Shown: in pieces, positions 43,740 through 55,859 of the stretch | Layout of the letters: each line of letters starts with the position of its first letter | Numbering within the stretch: position 1 is the first letter of the stretch | Assembly: GCA_036426205.1 (NCBI GenBank) | Contig: CM071571.1 | Location: 117,834,918 to 117,898,917 of the forward strand | DNA length: 64,000 nucleotides | Reading direction: 5' to 3' | Source of the DNA: Ascaphus truei | Lineage: Eukaryota; Chordata; Amphibia; Anura; Ascaphidae | Position numbers and translations under genes: made by a program | Notes under the pieces: generated by a model | Told to the model about the DNA's origin: nothing | Databases searched by the model: none | Seen by the model: only the letters and a program-made list of their open reading frames with translations

Positions 43740-45750
43740 TGTCACGGGAGACCAGGAATTTAAACCTTTAAACCAGGATCATAAAATTGAGCAAAACAAG
43801 GAGGTAAAATAAATTGTGATTTATTCCTTGGAAACAGACGTACACACAATGGATTACAATATACAACGGAAAAACACACTTACTACTGGGGGTGTGGGTG
43901 AACAAACTAGCCTTTCCGAGCTTCCATAAAACAAAGTCTTTAGGTTACCGGGGTTTAGCCCGAAAAGTCCTGGAACTCAATTTGGCATGAGTTACGAGAT
44001 GCCACCGCTGTATCTCTTCCGGAGCTTCAAAATCCCTTGACCGGGAGAAAGTACTAAACGTCCTGGTACTCCTTTCAGCATGTAGTTCCAACCGCAACCA
44101 CTACGTTCTCTTCTCAGAACTTGGCCCCAAAAAGTGGGACTAAGAACATTTCTTGACTTGAAATTTCTGAAGCCGGTCGCTGCTATTTCTCCAAGAGCAT
44201 CTTTTGGTGAGTTCAAATTTGCCGCAGCTGTCTTGGCGCTTAGAATCTGAGGACCGGATTGGCTGCTGGCTTTCTTATAATAGTATTTCAGGGGCGTGCG
44301 CCCACTTGGCTCCTCTGCCTCCTGTGAGTCAGAAGCCACCCGTGGAGTTAGGCATCTCAAGGTCTGGGCGAATGGTCGTCCGATGACTTCCATTCATGCC
44401 AGGACAAGGGTACTTGAGTCTAACTCCTCTGCCCAAATAGCTTTAACACCTTGACAATCTCTGTGGTTTTCAACTCCGGGACCCGAGCAGACTCAGTGGT
44501 GCCAGGCTTGGTAGCACCAGGCTCTCTCTGAACCACGGACTTTGAAATACCCAGCTCATATACAGTGCATAAACATATAGCATTATACACAATGTCAGAA
44601 ATAAAAACATTTCAGAATTTTGGCTGTCCTTTTTTTCTTAGCTTTGACTGAAAAGAAGTGCCCATTCAGTTTCAGCGCTCCTAGACCTTCCTATAAGAAA
44701 ATGTGTAAAAAGTTGAACCCAATAATGCTTAGGTTCAATCCCAGAGGTACTTTTCCAAAACACATAGGAATTTGGACTTAGACATAAAATCAGCTTGCAA
44801 CCTTATCGATGGTTGAAGCACCCCAGAACCTCTATACTTGGTTCTGGGGATGGGGAATATACTGGGGGACTCCCATTAACCTAGGGACCCGTGACTGTAC
44901 CCGGGATTCTATGCCCTCATTTACCTTTGTGGTCCGTGCTGAAGCAGGGAAACCTGGTGGTGACTTGCGCAACTGCTTTCCAGGGAAGATTTTACCCGGA
45001 GGTCTGTCTCTACATGTCCCTGGGAATCTGACCTGATTCCCGGACACATTTTTTGGGTGGCCAGTAACTACAGCTGCAGCAGCCATTATTCAAACAAATC
45101 ACGGCCCCGATTTCGTGTGCACTGCTGTACTCCACGCAGCATGAACGCGGCCAATCGCCCCAGGCACCCGCGCCTATCACGATTGCTTTGTTGAATTTCA
45201 TGGATTCTGTTTCTTTGGGTGCAATGAAATGAATGAATTGTAATGTGTACAGTACTGTGCTATTGTGCTACTGTGTCAATTTAAGGTGTTTAAAAACCAG
45301 AACTCTAAAATGCCATTTTCTGCACTCGCCGCACTCGCGTCTTAAGGCGGTACGGTTGGAAGACATCCCGCGTCATGACATCGGTATTCTGATGTACACA
45401 ACGCGTGAAGTGTTTGAATAACGGCTGCTGCAGCTGTACCTAGACACAATCCGACAACACTTTCACTGCAAGGCCCACCCTGAAACTCATAGCCTGAGAA
45501 CCTCCACTGGTTAGCACTCCTGGAAAGGTAAAATACACATCAATTCTTTATTACAGTACAATGCATGTGCCATGACGAGGTTCAAGTACTGACACTCTAA
45601 TCACCCCAATATGGCTCAGAGGTAACAGCCAGGCATAAGACCTTTATTAATGGCCTGGTTACCCCATCGCCGTCACAAACATATCATAAGGAATGGAGCA
45701 TATCATAAAGGAATTCAGCAAAGAAACTCTCACAGTAATAAATGCAGTTC
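43740..45750. other. Unclassified; possible LTR-like repeat, no gene
   Basis: Starts near tgtcacgggagacc, wording seen at some amphibian LTR starts, but no second LTR, PBS or PPT was found. Short ORFs on both strands have no domains. Confidence 0.25.
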
Positions 45751-45763
45751 CCAGGCTAATAGA

Positions 45764-46605
45764 ATGATGGAAAAAGGATACCTGGCGCTTAGAATAACAC
45801 TGTGTCCATAAGAAACAAAATCAATCTTTTGAAAATCTCCCAGAGTCAAAAACTTGAAGTTGATGTGGGAGGAGCTAGAGTTTGCTGTCAGCAGTAGACT
45901 CGCAGTGACTGCAGAGGTGCGCAGTTTGTCAGACATGTTGGTTGTGTACCGGAACGCAGCCCAACGGGGGGGAGAGACGCAGACGCACCAAACCGGCTGA
46001 GATAAGCAGTGAGAGAGCATACCTCAACCGGAGCAGTTACAGGAGTAACATCGCAAGCTGCGGACGGCAGTCTCGTGTCGTTTTAAATCGCATGTATTCA
46101 TGTGAGTACATGTGGGTGACTTTACATTTGTTTTAGGCTTGTTTTAGCCGTGCTGTTTAGGCTTGTTGAAGCCGTTTTTATTAAATTTGTGATCACCTTT
46201 TGCAATTGTTCATTCTCCTTCTCTGGGGGTCCGTGTGTTTTGGGTGATTTTGGAATCATGGAGTTTCAAGAGATAAAGTTAGTACCCGGGGGATTCGTGG
46301 CACAGGTGGACTGTGAAGGGAGTAAAGCACAGATTGTCTCCACTGTATCCTGAAAGAGACACTCCTGTAAGTAGACTCAGTCTACATTGGGAACGTTATA
46401 TGTAAGGGGAAACCACTAGAAATCAGTAGTGCTGCGCAATGGTGTGCCCCTTTATCATTTCCAGGTAAATTGGGAGGCTGCAGCAGTGAAGAAAAACCAC
46501 AGACATCAACTTCAAGTTTTGGACTCTGGGAGATTTTCAAAAGACTGATTTTGTTTCTTATGGACCCAGTGTTATTCTAAGCGCCAGGTATCCTTTTTCC
46601 ATCAT
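45764..46605. mobile_element. 842-bp element with 102-bp terminal inverted repeats
   Basis: The ends atgatggaaaaaggatacct and aggtatcctttttccatcat mirror each other, and the match continues through gcgcttagaataacac to gaagttgatg (45764-45865 with 46504-46605) with few mismatches. The interior has no convincing ORF. The end wording (gcgcc.aggtat.cttttcc) resembles the ends of the 40994-41679 element. Confidence 0.75.
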
Positions 46606-47368
46606 TGTATCATTATATGCAAGTTTGAGATAATTTGCATTGTGGTAAGCCTTTGGCAGCTTTGGCAGCTTTGGCCTCTTGTTATCACAACTGTTTTTTA
46701 TTGTTTAATATTGCACATTGTTTGTTTCACGTGTAAGTCACAGATTACAGGTTAAGCGCTATAGTCAGGGTTAATTCCAATTGCAAAACATACTGGACAC
46801 CTAACAAGCTCCTATTGAACCCCCAAAATAACCACAACATATATATAAGCATATGAGTGTCACAGAGGAGTGCTACTGAGCATGGCAATATATATTTAAA
46901 ACCAGAGACAGAACATAAAACACAGACAGAGCTCAGTTTTAGAACATCCAGTGAAACTCATACATGGTACAGTGCCTAAATATATATGTATAAATATATA
47001 TTAAGTAAAATGGTCTTTTAGTTTGACATTTTTGGCCAAAATTGTTGTAAGCCCCTGAGCCAACGGCACGGCAGACCACATTTCAGGGGTCCCTAATGCT
47101 AATATAAATTCTTAATAACCTGTGTAATATCAGGAAGAATGATTTATAGTAAATCTGTCAATATTAGTTGCAAAGTTCTAAGTTTGATTGAAGCTTTTAT
47201 TAACCTGTACATTACCAGGAAAAGCACTCTGTATTAAAGTTGTCACAACCATACTGCAAGCAAGCCAGTTCCCCTGAGTGGAAGATGCTATGGAGTGAGC
47301 CCTTAACCATTTAAATGTGGGAGGGGGTGAGCTTCAATTAGGTAGGAGGTTGCCACCCTCCAAACAGC

Positions 47369-47708
47369 CAAATATGCGTGGAGAGAAGGTAGAGCACTGC
47401 TGAAAAAAGTAGGGCTGGAGGCTGAGTTAGTGAAATTAAAAATGCTTTAATAGAGAGGCATGGTAGCAAAAGCTACATAAAAAGGGTCCTCTAATGCATT
47501 TCGCGCTAAAAGCGCTTTAAAGAGTACTTTGATATCAAATGATCAAATACTCTTTGATAAAGCGCTATTTAGCGCGAAAAGCATTAGAGGACCCTTTTTA
47601 TGTAGCTTTTGCTACCATGCATCTCTATTAAAGCATTTTTAATTTTCACTTCCCAGCTCCAGCCCTACTTTTTTCAGCAGTGCTCTACCTTCTCTCCACG
47701 CATATTTG
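47369..47708. repeat. 340-bp palindrome with hammerhead-like motifs at its centre
   Basis: Arms of about 165 bp (caaatatgcgtggagag, gtagagcactgctga, ggtagcaaaagctacataaa) mirror about 47538. The plus-strand arm has an intact UUGAUAA core; the minus-strand arm lost three core bases. Confidence 0.8.
47549..47590 (+). ncRNA. Hammerhead-like motif with UUGAUAA core
   Basis: Stem I CUCU/AGAG (47550-47553 with 47586-47589), core UUGAUAA (47554-47560), extra A, stem II GCGCU/AGCGC (47562-47566 with 47571-47575), GAAA (47576-47579), AGCAU, then U. Stem III has only the A-U pair. The mirror copy reads ACUCU-UUAA-AGCGC, missing GAU of the core. Confidence 0.5.
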
Positions 47709-48699
47709 ATCTACACAACGGACGGATGCACGCGTATATGGAGCATAAGGGGTCTATCATGTGAGTCATTTATCTGTATTTCTTACATTGTGACTGTGAC
47801 TATAGGGTATTTGCATGGCTCCAGCCTTTGGTTCAGGACACCATCCCTCTCTATAGTGAATGCACTGGGAGTCCTTCTATATAGGGGCTGTTTTGTGATT
47901 TCATTTTGAGGGTGGTTATATGCTTTCTGTCCATATCAGGCTTTATTTGGTGAGCTATATACCTTGTCACATATATACATTTTTTCATTGATTTGACTCA
48001 ACCCTTGACTCCTGGGCTATATTGCCTTCATTGCACTACTCTGGGAATTAGAAGCACCATACAGAGATTCATTTCTCATCCTTTGCTCCAAACAGCCAAG
48101 ACTAGCTGAACAAGAATTGTAAAACATACTGGACACCTAACAAGCTCCTATTGAACCCCCAAAATAACCACAACATATATATAAGCATATGAGTGTCACA
48201 GAGGAGTGCTACTGAGCATGGCAATATATATTTAAAACCAGAGACAGAACATAAAACACAGACAGAGCTCAGTTTTAGAACATCCAGTGAAACTCATACA
48301 CGGTACAGTGCCTAAATATATATGTATAAATATCTATTATGTTTTACAATTCTTGTTCAGCTAGTCTTGGCTGTTTGGAGGGTGGCAACCTCCTACCTAA
48401 TTGAAGCTCACCCCCTCCCACATTTAAATGGTTAAGAGCTCACTCCATATATTACACAGGTTATTAAGAATTTATATTAGCGTTAGTGACCCCTGAAATG
48501 TGGTCTGCCGTGCCGTTGGCTCAGGGGCTTACAACAATTTTGGCCAAAAATGTCAAACTAAAAGACCATTTTACTTAATAGATATTTATACATATATATT
48601 TAGGCACTGTACCGTGTATGAGTTTCACTGGATGTTCTAAAACTGAGCTCTGTCTGTGTTTTATGTTCTGTCTCTGGTTTTAATTCCAATTGCCCAGGC

Positions 48700-49228
48700 T
48701 AATAGAGACTTATAGAAAACACTAAGGTGCTACTGGCCATGAATAGCCAGTTATTGTGTGCCAGGATGTAGTATTCACAGTACTAGTAGCTATATGTGAC
48801 GCCAAAGTGTCTGGTGTCTGAATTATGATAAACTGTGAATAGGTCATTGGTTTTGTATAATAAATAGAGCGTTACTAATGTTAATAATACAGAACTGGAT
48901 AAGCGCAAGATAAGTGCAGGCGGTAAATATATAGATAGCAGTGAGACAATATATGTGTGCCCTGAAAATGCCTAATAATAGATAGTGGGGATCAAGCTGG
49001 GATTGTAACCAATCACCAGGATGTCAATTTTTATATGTAATATACACAACCCACACTTTATAATGGCAGCGGTTAGGACTGACTGCTAAGGGTTAAATAC
49101 AATCAAATATCAACTAAACAATATGCACTATCGCAGAACAAAATGTTATACACAGATTTATTGAGGAATATGGACCAGCGGTCAAACAATATATGTGTAT
49201 TGTGTATATAAACAATATATGGGTTGTG
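48700..49228. other. Intergenic; outer arm of a fold-back
   Basis: accaggatgtcaatttttat (49016-49035) is mirrored by ataaaaattgacaccctggt at 49537-49556, so the MITE that follows sits inside a wider inverted repeat. No gene. Confidence 0.45.
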
Positions 49229-49230
49229 TA

Positions 49231-49526
49231 CAGATGCAGCCACGAGTATTAGAACTCGTACCTGGGAAATTCTGGGGCAGTCTCACAGTAAATGTCTCAA
49301 CATTGCCTCAACATTTCTGTGAGATTCTTAATGGCCCATCGCATTAACACAGCAGGGGTCCCTGCAGTCCCATTCAGTTTGAATGGGACTGCATGGACCC
49401 CCCGCTGTGTTAATCCTATGGGCCATTAGAATCTCACAGAAATATTGAGGCATTTAATGTGAGACTGCCCCAGAACCTCCCAGAATTTCCCAGGTACAAG
49501 TGTTCTAATACTCGTGGCTGCATCTG
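49231..49526. mobile_element. TA-targeting fold-back MITE (CAGATGCAGCC ends)
   Basis: 296 bp. The ends cagatgcagccacgagtatt and aatactcgtggctgcatctg are a perfect match, with TA on each side. The whole element folds back on itself and shares the cagtttgaatgggactgca centre with the CAGTAGAGGCA family. Confidence 0.85.
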
Positions 49527-49654
49527 TATATCACATATAAAAATTGACACCCTGGTTAGAGCATGTCCACTTGTGCTGCCTTGATGCCTTGGTGTGTCCT
49601 ACTTAGCTCTGTTGTTTCTGTTATGGTGCTGTGAGCAGCCTTTTTTATTTTCTC

Positions 49655-49745
49655 TCACTCTCTCTCTCTCTCCTCTCACTCCTCTCTCTCCTCTCTTTCT
49701 TTCCTCTCTCTTCTCTCTCTTCTTTCTCTTCTCTCTCTCCTCTCA
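49655..49745 (+). repeat. CT-rich simple sequence
   Basis: Imperfect (tctc/cctc)n. Confidence 0.9.
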
Positions 49746-49749
49746 CAAA

Positions 49750-50475
49750 ATAATTAGAGGTTAGCCCAGCATTGTCACAACAGTTAGATGTCAGTATGTT
49801 ATGACTTCATTGTGCCATACTGGAGAACAACAGGGAAACTTGCCAGGCATACAGGAACGCTCTACCATACTACTGTAGAGGAAGTGGAATGCTGGGTGAG
49901 TCCCTTCAATACTAAGCGGAAATGAAACATTGATGAATGCTTCTATTTTTACGTTGATATACGTTTTTAGTGTGTAAATATATACAGGGTCTGTAGCCAG
50001 CCATTCCGACTGGAATGGGTTAACTCACCAGCTCTAGGGAATAGTCCTGCACTTTAGGAGCTTTATCAATGGATTTTAGGCTAAATTGTAAACAGCAGTG
50101 TCTGTGTTAGGTAATTTGGAAAAATTAGAGGAAAATCTAGTAGACCGTGGAGCCCCCAGGCCAAGCAACCACTGGTCTGCTGTAGCCTCTGACCAATAGA
50201 TTGGCCCCTAAATTGGCAAGCATAGGTTGCATGGCATGGATCAAGAGAAGAGGGACCATTATCTGTACGCCCCTGACTCATCCTATGGTTAGGTCCTCTT
50301 GTCTGGCCACTGAATAAGTCTCCACTCTGTGGTACCTCAAACACCTTTAATACTTTCCAACTGGACAGCCTGACTCAGAATTGGACTGACCAGGGGAATG
50401 CTGTTACTTTTTTACATTTTGTTCAATAAATCCCCAATTTTCTTAAGTTGAATTAAGCTTTTAGTCCTTTCGAAG
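49750..50475. other. No gene seen
   Basis: Unremarkable composition and no classified repeat. Confidence 0.4.
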
Positions 50476-50479
50476 CATG

Positions 50480-50880
50480 TCCAGGCCTTACACTTATCAC
50501 CTGAGATCAGACTCCAAAAGACTGTTCATGGTCCCAAGGCTCAATAAAGTATCCGGACGTTCCTCTTTCTCCTCCCGTGCACCCCAAAACTGGAACAACC
50601 TACCAGAGACTCTCACATCCACCACCAGTTTAAGTTCTTTCAAATCTAAGGCTGTCTCACATTTTAATCTGGTCTTTAACTGTTTCATACGCCCATAATA
50701 TATATTATCTTTAACTGTGCACGTAATGTCATGTATATAATGTATACCCTGTTCATTTATGTAACTGTATTTGTAACCATGTATTATTTGTCTTACTCTG
50801 TGCCCAGGACATACTTGAAAACGAGAGGTAACTCTCAATGTATTACTTCCTGGTAAAATATTTTATAAATAAATAAATAC
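50480..50880 (+). mobile_element. 3' end of an L2-like LINE
   Basis: Encodes the RT C-terminus (HLRSDSKRLFMVPRLNKV, APQNWNNLPETL, SLSSFKSKAVSHF) intact up to 50698, then a 3' UTR ending in ataaataaata. A cleaner copy of the family at 6442-6870. Confidence 0.8.
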
Positions 50881-50884
50881 TCTA

Positions 50885-51640
50885 CACTTTCTGCTTTCTG
50901 TGACTGTATTGACTGGAATTTGTATTTAAGTAGATTAATTCAATCCTTGTACTCTTCTAGTGAATGAGAAATACTGTAAGACGCCATATGACTTAAAACT
51001 GCATAGGAAGCACGGTCCATAATCAGTCATGTTCTAGTTCCAATGATTTAAGGCAAGACTTTCATGGCTAATAGCTATACTGTTTTGCAATTCTACTGTT
51101 GCTTGATATTCAACACTTAAACAATAACCTTTAGAAGCTGCCAAATAATCAAAAAGAGTGACACTTTTCTTTTAACTTTGTAGCATTATTCTTATGGGAT
51201 TACCCATTTTAGCTTTGAAAGCAGTTTGAAAAATGACTTTGCACATGCCTTTTCAATTTTTTTTCCTTGATGAATTGAAAAAGAAAGTATATATAGACAC
51301 AAAAAAAGTAGCAGAGATCTTTTCCCAAGAATATATTTTCTGAATTAATTTTACTAAAAAGTATTTTCAGATAAAAGGCATGTGCTATTTTAAACAGAAT
51401 GACTTTTCAAGGTCACAAAAAATGGCGTTGGGTTTCAGTAACAATGCCTTTACACCTACAGTAGCCAACTCCACAGGAAAATAAATGAAATATTTACAAG
51501 CTTACCTATCTCAACATTTGTAAAAGAACTGCTGCCAGTTTTAAAAAGGAAGTTTGTTTAGAAAAAAAATCAGGGTCAATCTGAATTAAAGAATCAGTAC
51601 ACAGTGATTTATGCTTATTTTGCTGCGATAGATAGGGCCA
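50885..51640. other. AT-rich intergenic DNA, no gene
   Basis: No repeat or ORF supported. Confidence 0.4.
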
Positions 51641-52600
51641 ACGATAGGGGGGAGAGGTGGGACAATTGTCCCAGGCCTGGAGGCTGTGGGGGCCCTGGCC
51701 GGCGCTAAAACTTTGGCCAGCCAGTGGTCTGGTGCAACTTCTGCATCTGGCTGCATGGCCTCTGTTTGCTGCCTGCACCAGCTCTCCCCAGCTTCTGTGG
51801 AAGGAACTTCACCCCAATCCCTCCGCCCCAACCGGTTGACCCCAGAAGTTGGGCCTAACTTCTGTATCCACGAACACGAGATGGGAGGACAAGTAAAAAG
51901 TGTGTGTTTTGATTGGGGGGGATTGAGTGTGGGGGAGAGGGGGTATTGATTGATGGGAGAGGGAGGAATTGAGTAGTGGGAGTGAGGATATTGAGTGTGA
52001 GAGAGAGGGGGAATTGAGTGAAAGGATAGGGGGAGAGGAGGGGGAATTGAGTAAGGGGGGATTGTGTGAAGGTGGAAGGGGAGCATTGAAAGGTGGGAGG
52101 AGGAAGAGGAGGAGGGAGGGAGTGAGAGCAGGAGAATTGAGAAAGTGGGAGGATTGAGAAATTGAGAGGAGGAAGGAGAGAAGAGAAGGGGGAAAGTGAG
52201 CAGGAGGGGGGTGTAAGAGAGGGTGGGGGGACGGAGAGAGAGAGAAGAGTGAGAGATGGGGAGAGTGAGAGAAATGGGGAGAGTGAGAGAGATGGAGGCA
52301 GAGGGAGAGGGAAGAGTAAGAGAGTGGGAAAGTGATATAGATGGGAAAACAGGGAGAGAGTATGAGTGATTGGAAGAGGGAGTGAGAGACAGAGACGGCA
52401 GAGAGAGGGGGACAGTAAGTGGGTGGAGGGAGAGAATGAGAGGGGGGTGTATTAAAATGGGGAGAAAAATAGAGCGGGGTTAAATAGTGAGGTGTGTGAA
52501 GGGGGGGGGGGGGCTTGCAAGGCCTCCAAAATGGGGGGGCCACGGTGGAAACTTGACTCCTGGGCCCTGGGAAAGCAGTCATCAGCCTTGGACATATAGT
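51640..52600. repeat. G/A-rich degenerate minisatellite inside a larger repeat
   Basis: 51890-52510 is strongly purine-rich on the plus strand with a drifting gggggaattgagtg / gagagagatgggga unit. The edges carry gggggccctggcc and gggccctggg words that are partly inverted. Proline/serine-rich ORFs on the minus strand are composition artefacts. Confidence 0.6.
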
Positions 52601-52609
52601 ATGGGCTTA

Positions 52610-53165
52610 ATATCCAGTTGTATCTACAGCTGCTAGTGCAAGTATGTACTAAGATTAACTGTGCTGAAAAGGTGAAATGTACAGTATCTAGGAATTGGAG
52701 CTATTTCAACCATAAAAGCAAGCCTATTTTATTAGCATTTTAGTGTATTACATTTTGTCTGTCAAGAAATTTCTCACAAACACTTTAATTCAATTTGAAC
52801 AGCAACAACATTTGTTTTAACAGCTGTACAAGCACAGGCTCCAATCCAAATTGATCATCTATGTTTACCTGTATTAAGCCTGGTTATATCGCAGTGTGGT
52901 GGATTGTATGTTTCACACTGTGCTCCAGAGAAACATTTGAGGATTGGAAAGGATTTACTAAACACAGCAGTGCAAATTTGCCACTTACAATAGAATGTTT
53001 GTTTGTCTGAATTATTCTCTGCATTAGCATCTGTTAGTGAAATAAATATTTGAATAGTTTCTCAGTATTTATCTTGTATCTTGTATATTGTGCTCCATGT
53101 GTATCCTACTGTTTTAGGAAATGGATTTATTCACAAATGGAACTATCATTTATTATTTATTTTAG
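52610..53165. other. No gene seen
   Basis: AT-rich, nothing classified. Confidence 0.4.
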
Positions 53166-53172
53166 GGGTTAA

Positions 53173-53686
53173 CACTAGAGATGGGCCAAATATTTTTTGT
53201 GGATTTGAATCCATCGCGGGTCGTCCAGTTCCCTTTGTCTGCGGATTTCCGGGAATCAGGCTCAAAAAGGGCAATTCATCTTTCCGGATTTTTTAAAATC
53301 ACTGACAATCAAATTCACGGATACTGAAAACCGTTGGATGGTACAATCCGTGGATTTCTACAATCCAATGGAGAATTGTGTAATTGAAAAATCGGTGGAT
53401 TCCGCAACCCACTCGAGGATTTTTAAAAATCCTCCAGCAGATTGCGGAATCCACCATTTTACTTTTACAACCCCCCATTGGATTGCAGAAATCTGCAGAT
53501 TGTACTCTTAGCATCCTCCAAAAGTTTGTGGAATCCAAGTATTGAATTCAATGGTGATTTTGGACTATTCCGTACAGATTGAAACAGGAACAATCCGCCA
53601 ACAGATTTTACCCTGCGGAGCGAATTTTGAATGGAAAGCTCTGGAAATTCCACGAAACATATTTTGACAGTTTTGCACATCTCTAG
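53173..53686. mobile_element. 514-bp MITE with TTAA target duplication
   Basis: TTAA (53169-53172 and 53687-53690) flanks the ends cactagagatgggccaaa and ttttgcacatctctag. Many internal tccgc/gcgga and ggattt/aaatcc complementary words make it fold back. TTAA targets are used by piggyBac and Kolobok. Confidence 0.75.
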
Positions 53687-53737
53687 TTAACACATCAGTT
53701 TACTAAGTCCTCATACAAATGTATAAAAATGCCTTAT

Positions 53738-54054
53738 GGCTGGGGTGACCAGATTTGTCCTGGTAAAAACCGGGACAAATGTCACTCATGGGCAGTCGCC
53801 ACTTGCCGACTGCGCATGGATAAAGAGTGCTTGTTGACCACGCATGCACAACCAACACTTGCTGGCTGCTCGTGCGCATGCGTGATTGCCACTTGCCACT
53901 CATGCACATGCGTGATTGGAGCTTGCCAGTCGTGCATGCGCAAGCGTGACCGTCAAAAGATGATCGTGCATGCGCAGCCAATGGTCAAAAAAAACAGGAC
54001 AGCACCCCAAAAAGTCGGGAAAGAGCCCTAAACACTGTGACTTATGGTCACCCT
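53738..54054. mobile_element. Short hAT-like non-autonomous transposon
   Basis: The ends tggggtgaccagatttgtcc and atggtcaccctaa, with the kaccgggac / gtcggga pairing, match a widespread vertebrate hAT MITE style. The centre repeats a gccactcatgcacatgcgt-like unit. An 8-bp target duplication was not convincing. Confidence 0.55.
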
Positions 54055-54059
54055 AACTA

Positions 54060-55265
54060 TAGCATTGTTTATCTTTCTGGTATCAAGGTGTTTGTGTCAA
54101 AAAGGATTATGGTCGGTATTCACTGAGGTGCGATGCGAAGGTATCACACTTTGATCAGACTTCAAAGGCAGTTTATGCCAGATTCTAATAAATGATATAA
54201 ATATCAAACACATTCCTTCTGCTTTACAATTTTTTTTATAAATATTACAATACAGTGAATATATACAACAGAGAGAACTCAAAAGAGAAATGAGTGAGAA
54301 GCACCCCACTAGTATGCACTCGTTACCTAAGTAATAATATGATACTCCTTATTGCCAAAAGATTCAGATCCCTGTCAGGATATTGAGAACGACGAAAAAA
54401 CAAAAAAAGTTTATTGCATCAATCTTATTACACTTAATAGTTAAAAAATTATTGTTAAAATCCCCATGTGGGAGCGGGGGAGAGGAAAGAGAGGGTAATT
54501 TGATTGAATTACTACAGTAATGTCCGTAGTCAGAGAAATACCTTTCCTCCCCTACGGTCACTATAGCTCTGCGGTATCAGTTGTCAAATAATATATAATC
54601 AAGGTGCATAAATGCAATTGGATACTGATCTCAAGTCCAACAGTGTCAGCAACATGTAATAGTGCAATGTTGACATATGATTAACTCAGATAAACTCACT
54701 GTAGCATGTAGATCTGTTCCAGGCAACATAAGGTTGCAACAGACACAAAACAAATGCAGTACATAAGCTGACATATACCAAAAATCACCACTCATTGACT
54801 AGTGGCTAGTGGTATAAATAGGACTTAGAGAATACACACTTTCCCTGCACATACATTACCACCTAATGGGTAACAGCTTATAATGGAATTGCCCGCATAG
54901 GAAGAATATGGGGTAGTACAGGGTAACACAATGTACATAGGGTGTATATATAATTCTTCTCCTGCTGGTAAGTGACAGCTACTGTTTAACCATAGGATAC
55001 AGGTAACACTTGGTATAAAACTGCTAGTATGTAACAAGGAGCCCTGCAAAATAACTGTTCGTGACAGAAAATCCACGTGTGCGGTACATAAACAAAGTAG
55101 CCATATAGGTCACAACCATACGCTGGAACCAGTGCCTGCGCAGGTAAGGGTTGCAGCGAACCCAAGCAGAAAGGAGAAATAATACAAGCCGTGTGTGTCC
55201 TTGTGTGGAACCGCATCAGCCGCGTGTGCCGCCGCTCCTTGATGACGTCACTCTCGTGACGTCCA
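54060..55265. other. PLE-like end region, no gene
   Basis: Non-coding. The last third leads into the hammerhead motif at 55270 and is GC-richer, as in the other PLE-like ends. Confidence 0.35.
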
Positions 55266-55269
55266 AATC

Positions 55270-55313
55270 AGCCCAACATATGTTTCGCACGGTTTATGCG
55301 CTTCATCAGGGGA
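55270..55313 (-). ncRNA. Hammerhead ribozyme-like motif, well preserved
   Basis: Minus strand: stem I CCC/GGG, CUGAUGA (55309-55303), extra A, stem II GCGC/GUGC (loop AUAAACC), GAAA (55286-55283), stem III within palindromic ACAUAUGU (A-U, C-G, A-U around UA), and a UU cleavage position. All core bases present. Confidence 0.6.
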
Positions 55314-55319
55314 AGGAGT

Positions 55320-55855
55320 CTGCTTCTCAAGCCTTGACAAGGCTATTTAAAGAGGATACTATGCTGCTGTTGGCTAATCGGGATTAGTACTTCATATCGT
55401 TACATGTTGTAATTCATTAACCCTATCTAGTCGGGTCAACTTTAATGACATAATGTCACGGACATATCTTTTAAATTAAAAATAATTATATAATTCCCTA
55501 CTTTAATTCAACACTCATTTCATGTCATTGTCTTAATGTTTGTTGTTAGTTTGTTACCGAATAATGTTTTTAACCCCATAGAGTTTTGTGTTTTGTTTGG
55601 AGTGTTCGATGTTTTAAAGAAATGTTTAGGTGTAGGAATGTGTGCACCTTTATATGATCCGCCCCTAAGGTCAATACGGATCTTAATTAGTTACAAGCTG
55701 TATACCCTGGAGCCCCACATTATGTGTTCTACTTATATCCCTAAATGGAAAGGAATATGTAAATATGGTAGAATTTCAATTGCTTAAAAAGTATCCACTA
55801 ACTAATGTATTGTGTTGTTATTAAAAGTATGCTGAATACAAAAATCCTTCTGTAT
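55320..55855. other. No gene seen
   Basis: AT-rich. gttgttattaaaagtat and tatacctttaataacaag (55814-55870) form a small inverted repeat at the LINE boundary. Confidence 0.35.
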
Positions 55856-55859
55856 ACCT

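Larger units (their letters stand above)
46771..48692. mobile_element. Composite palindromic insertion flanked by 13-bp direct repeats
   Basis: ttaattccaattg at 46771-46783 and 48680-48692 borders a 1.9-kb insert. The left part (46870-47350) is repeated in inverted form at 48340-48679; 46785-47015 is also repeated directly at 48120-48335. A 160-bp segment (47132-47290) is present only in the left arm. A second palindrome (47369-47708) is nested inside. No ORF. A 13-bp duplication suits a retroelement more than a cut-and-paste transposon. Confidence 0.65.

Noticed and set aside
51586..52582. Proline/serine/leucine-rich ORFs of 166 and 257 codons
   Set aside because: Produced by a purine-rich minisatellite read on the opposite strand.
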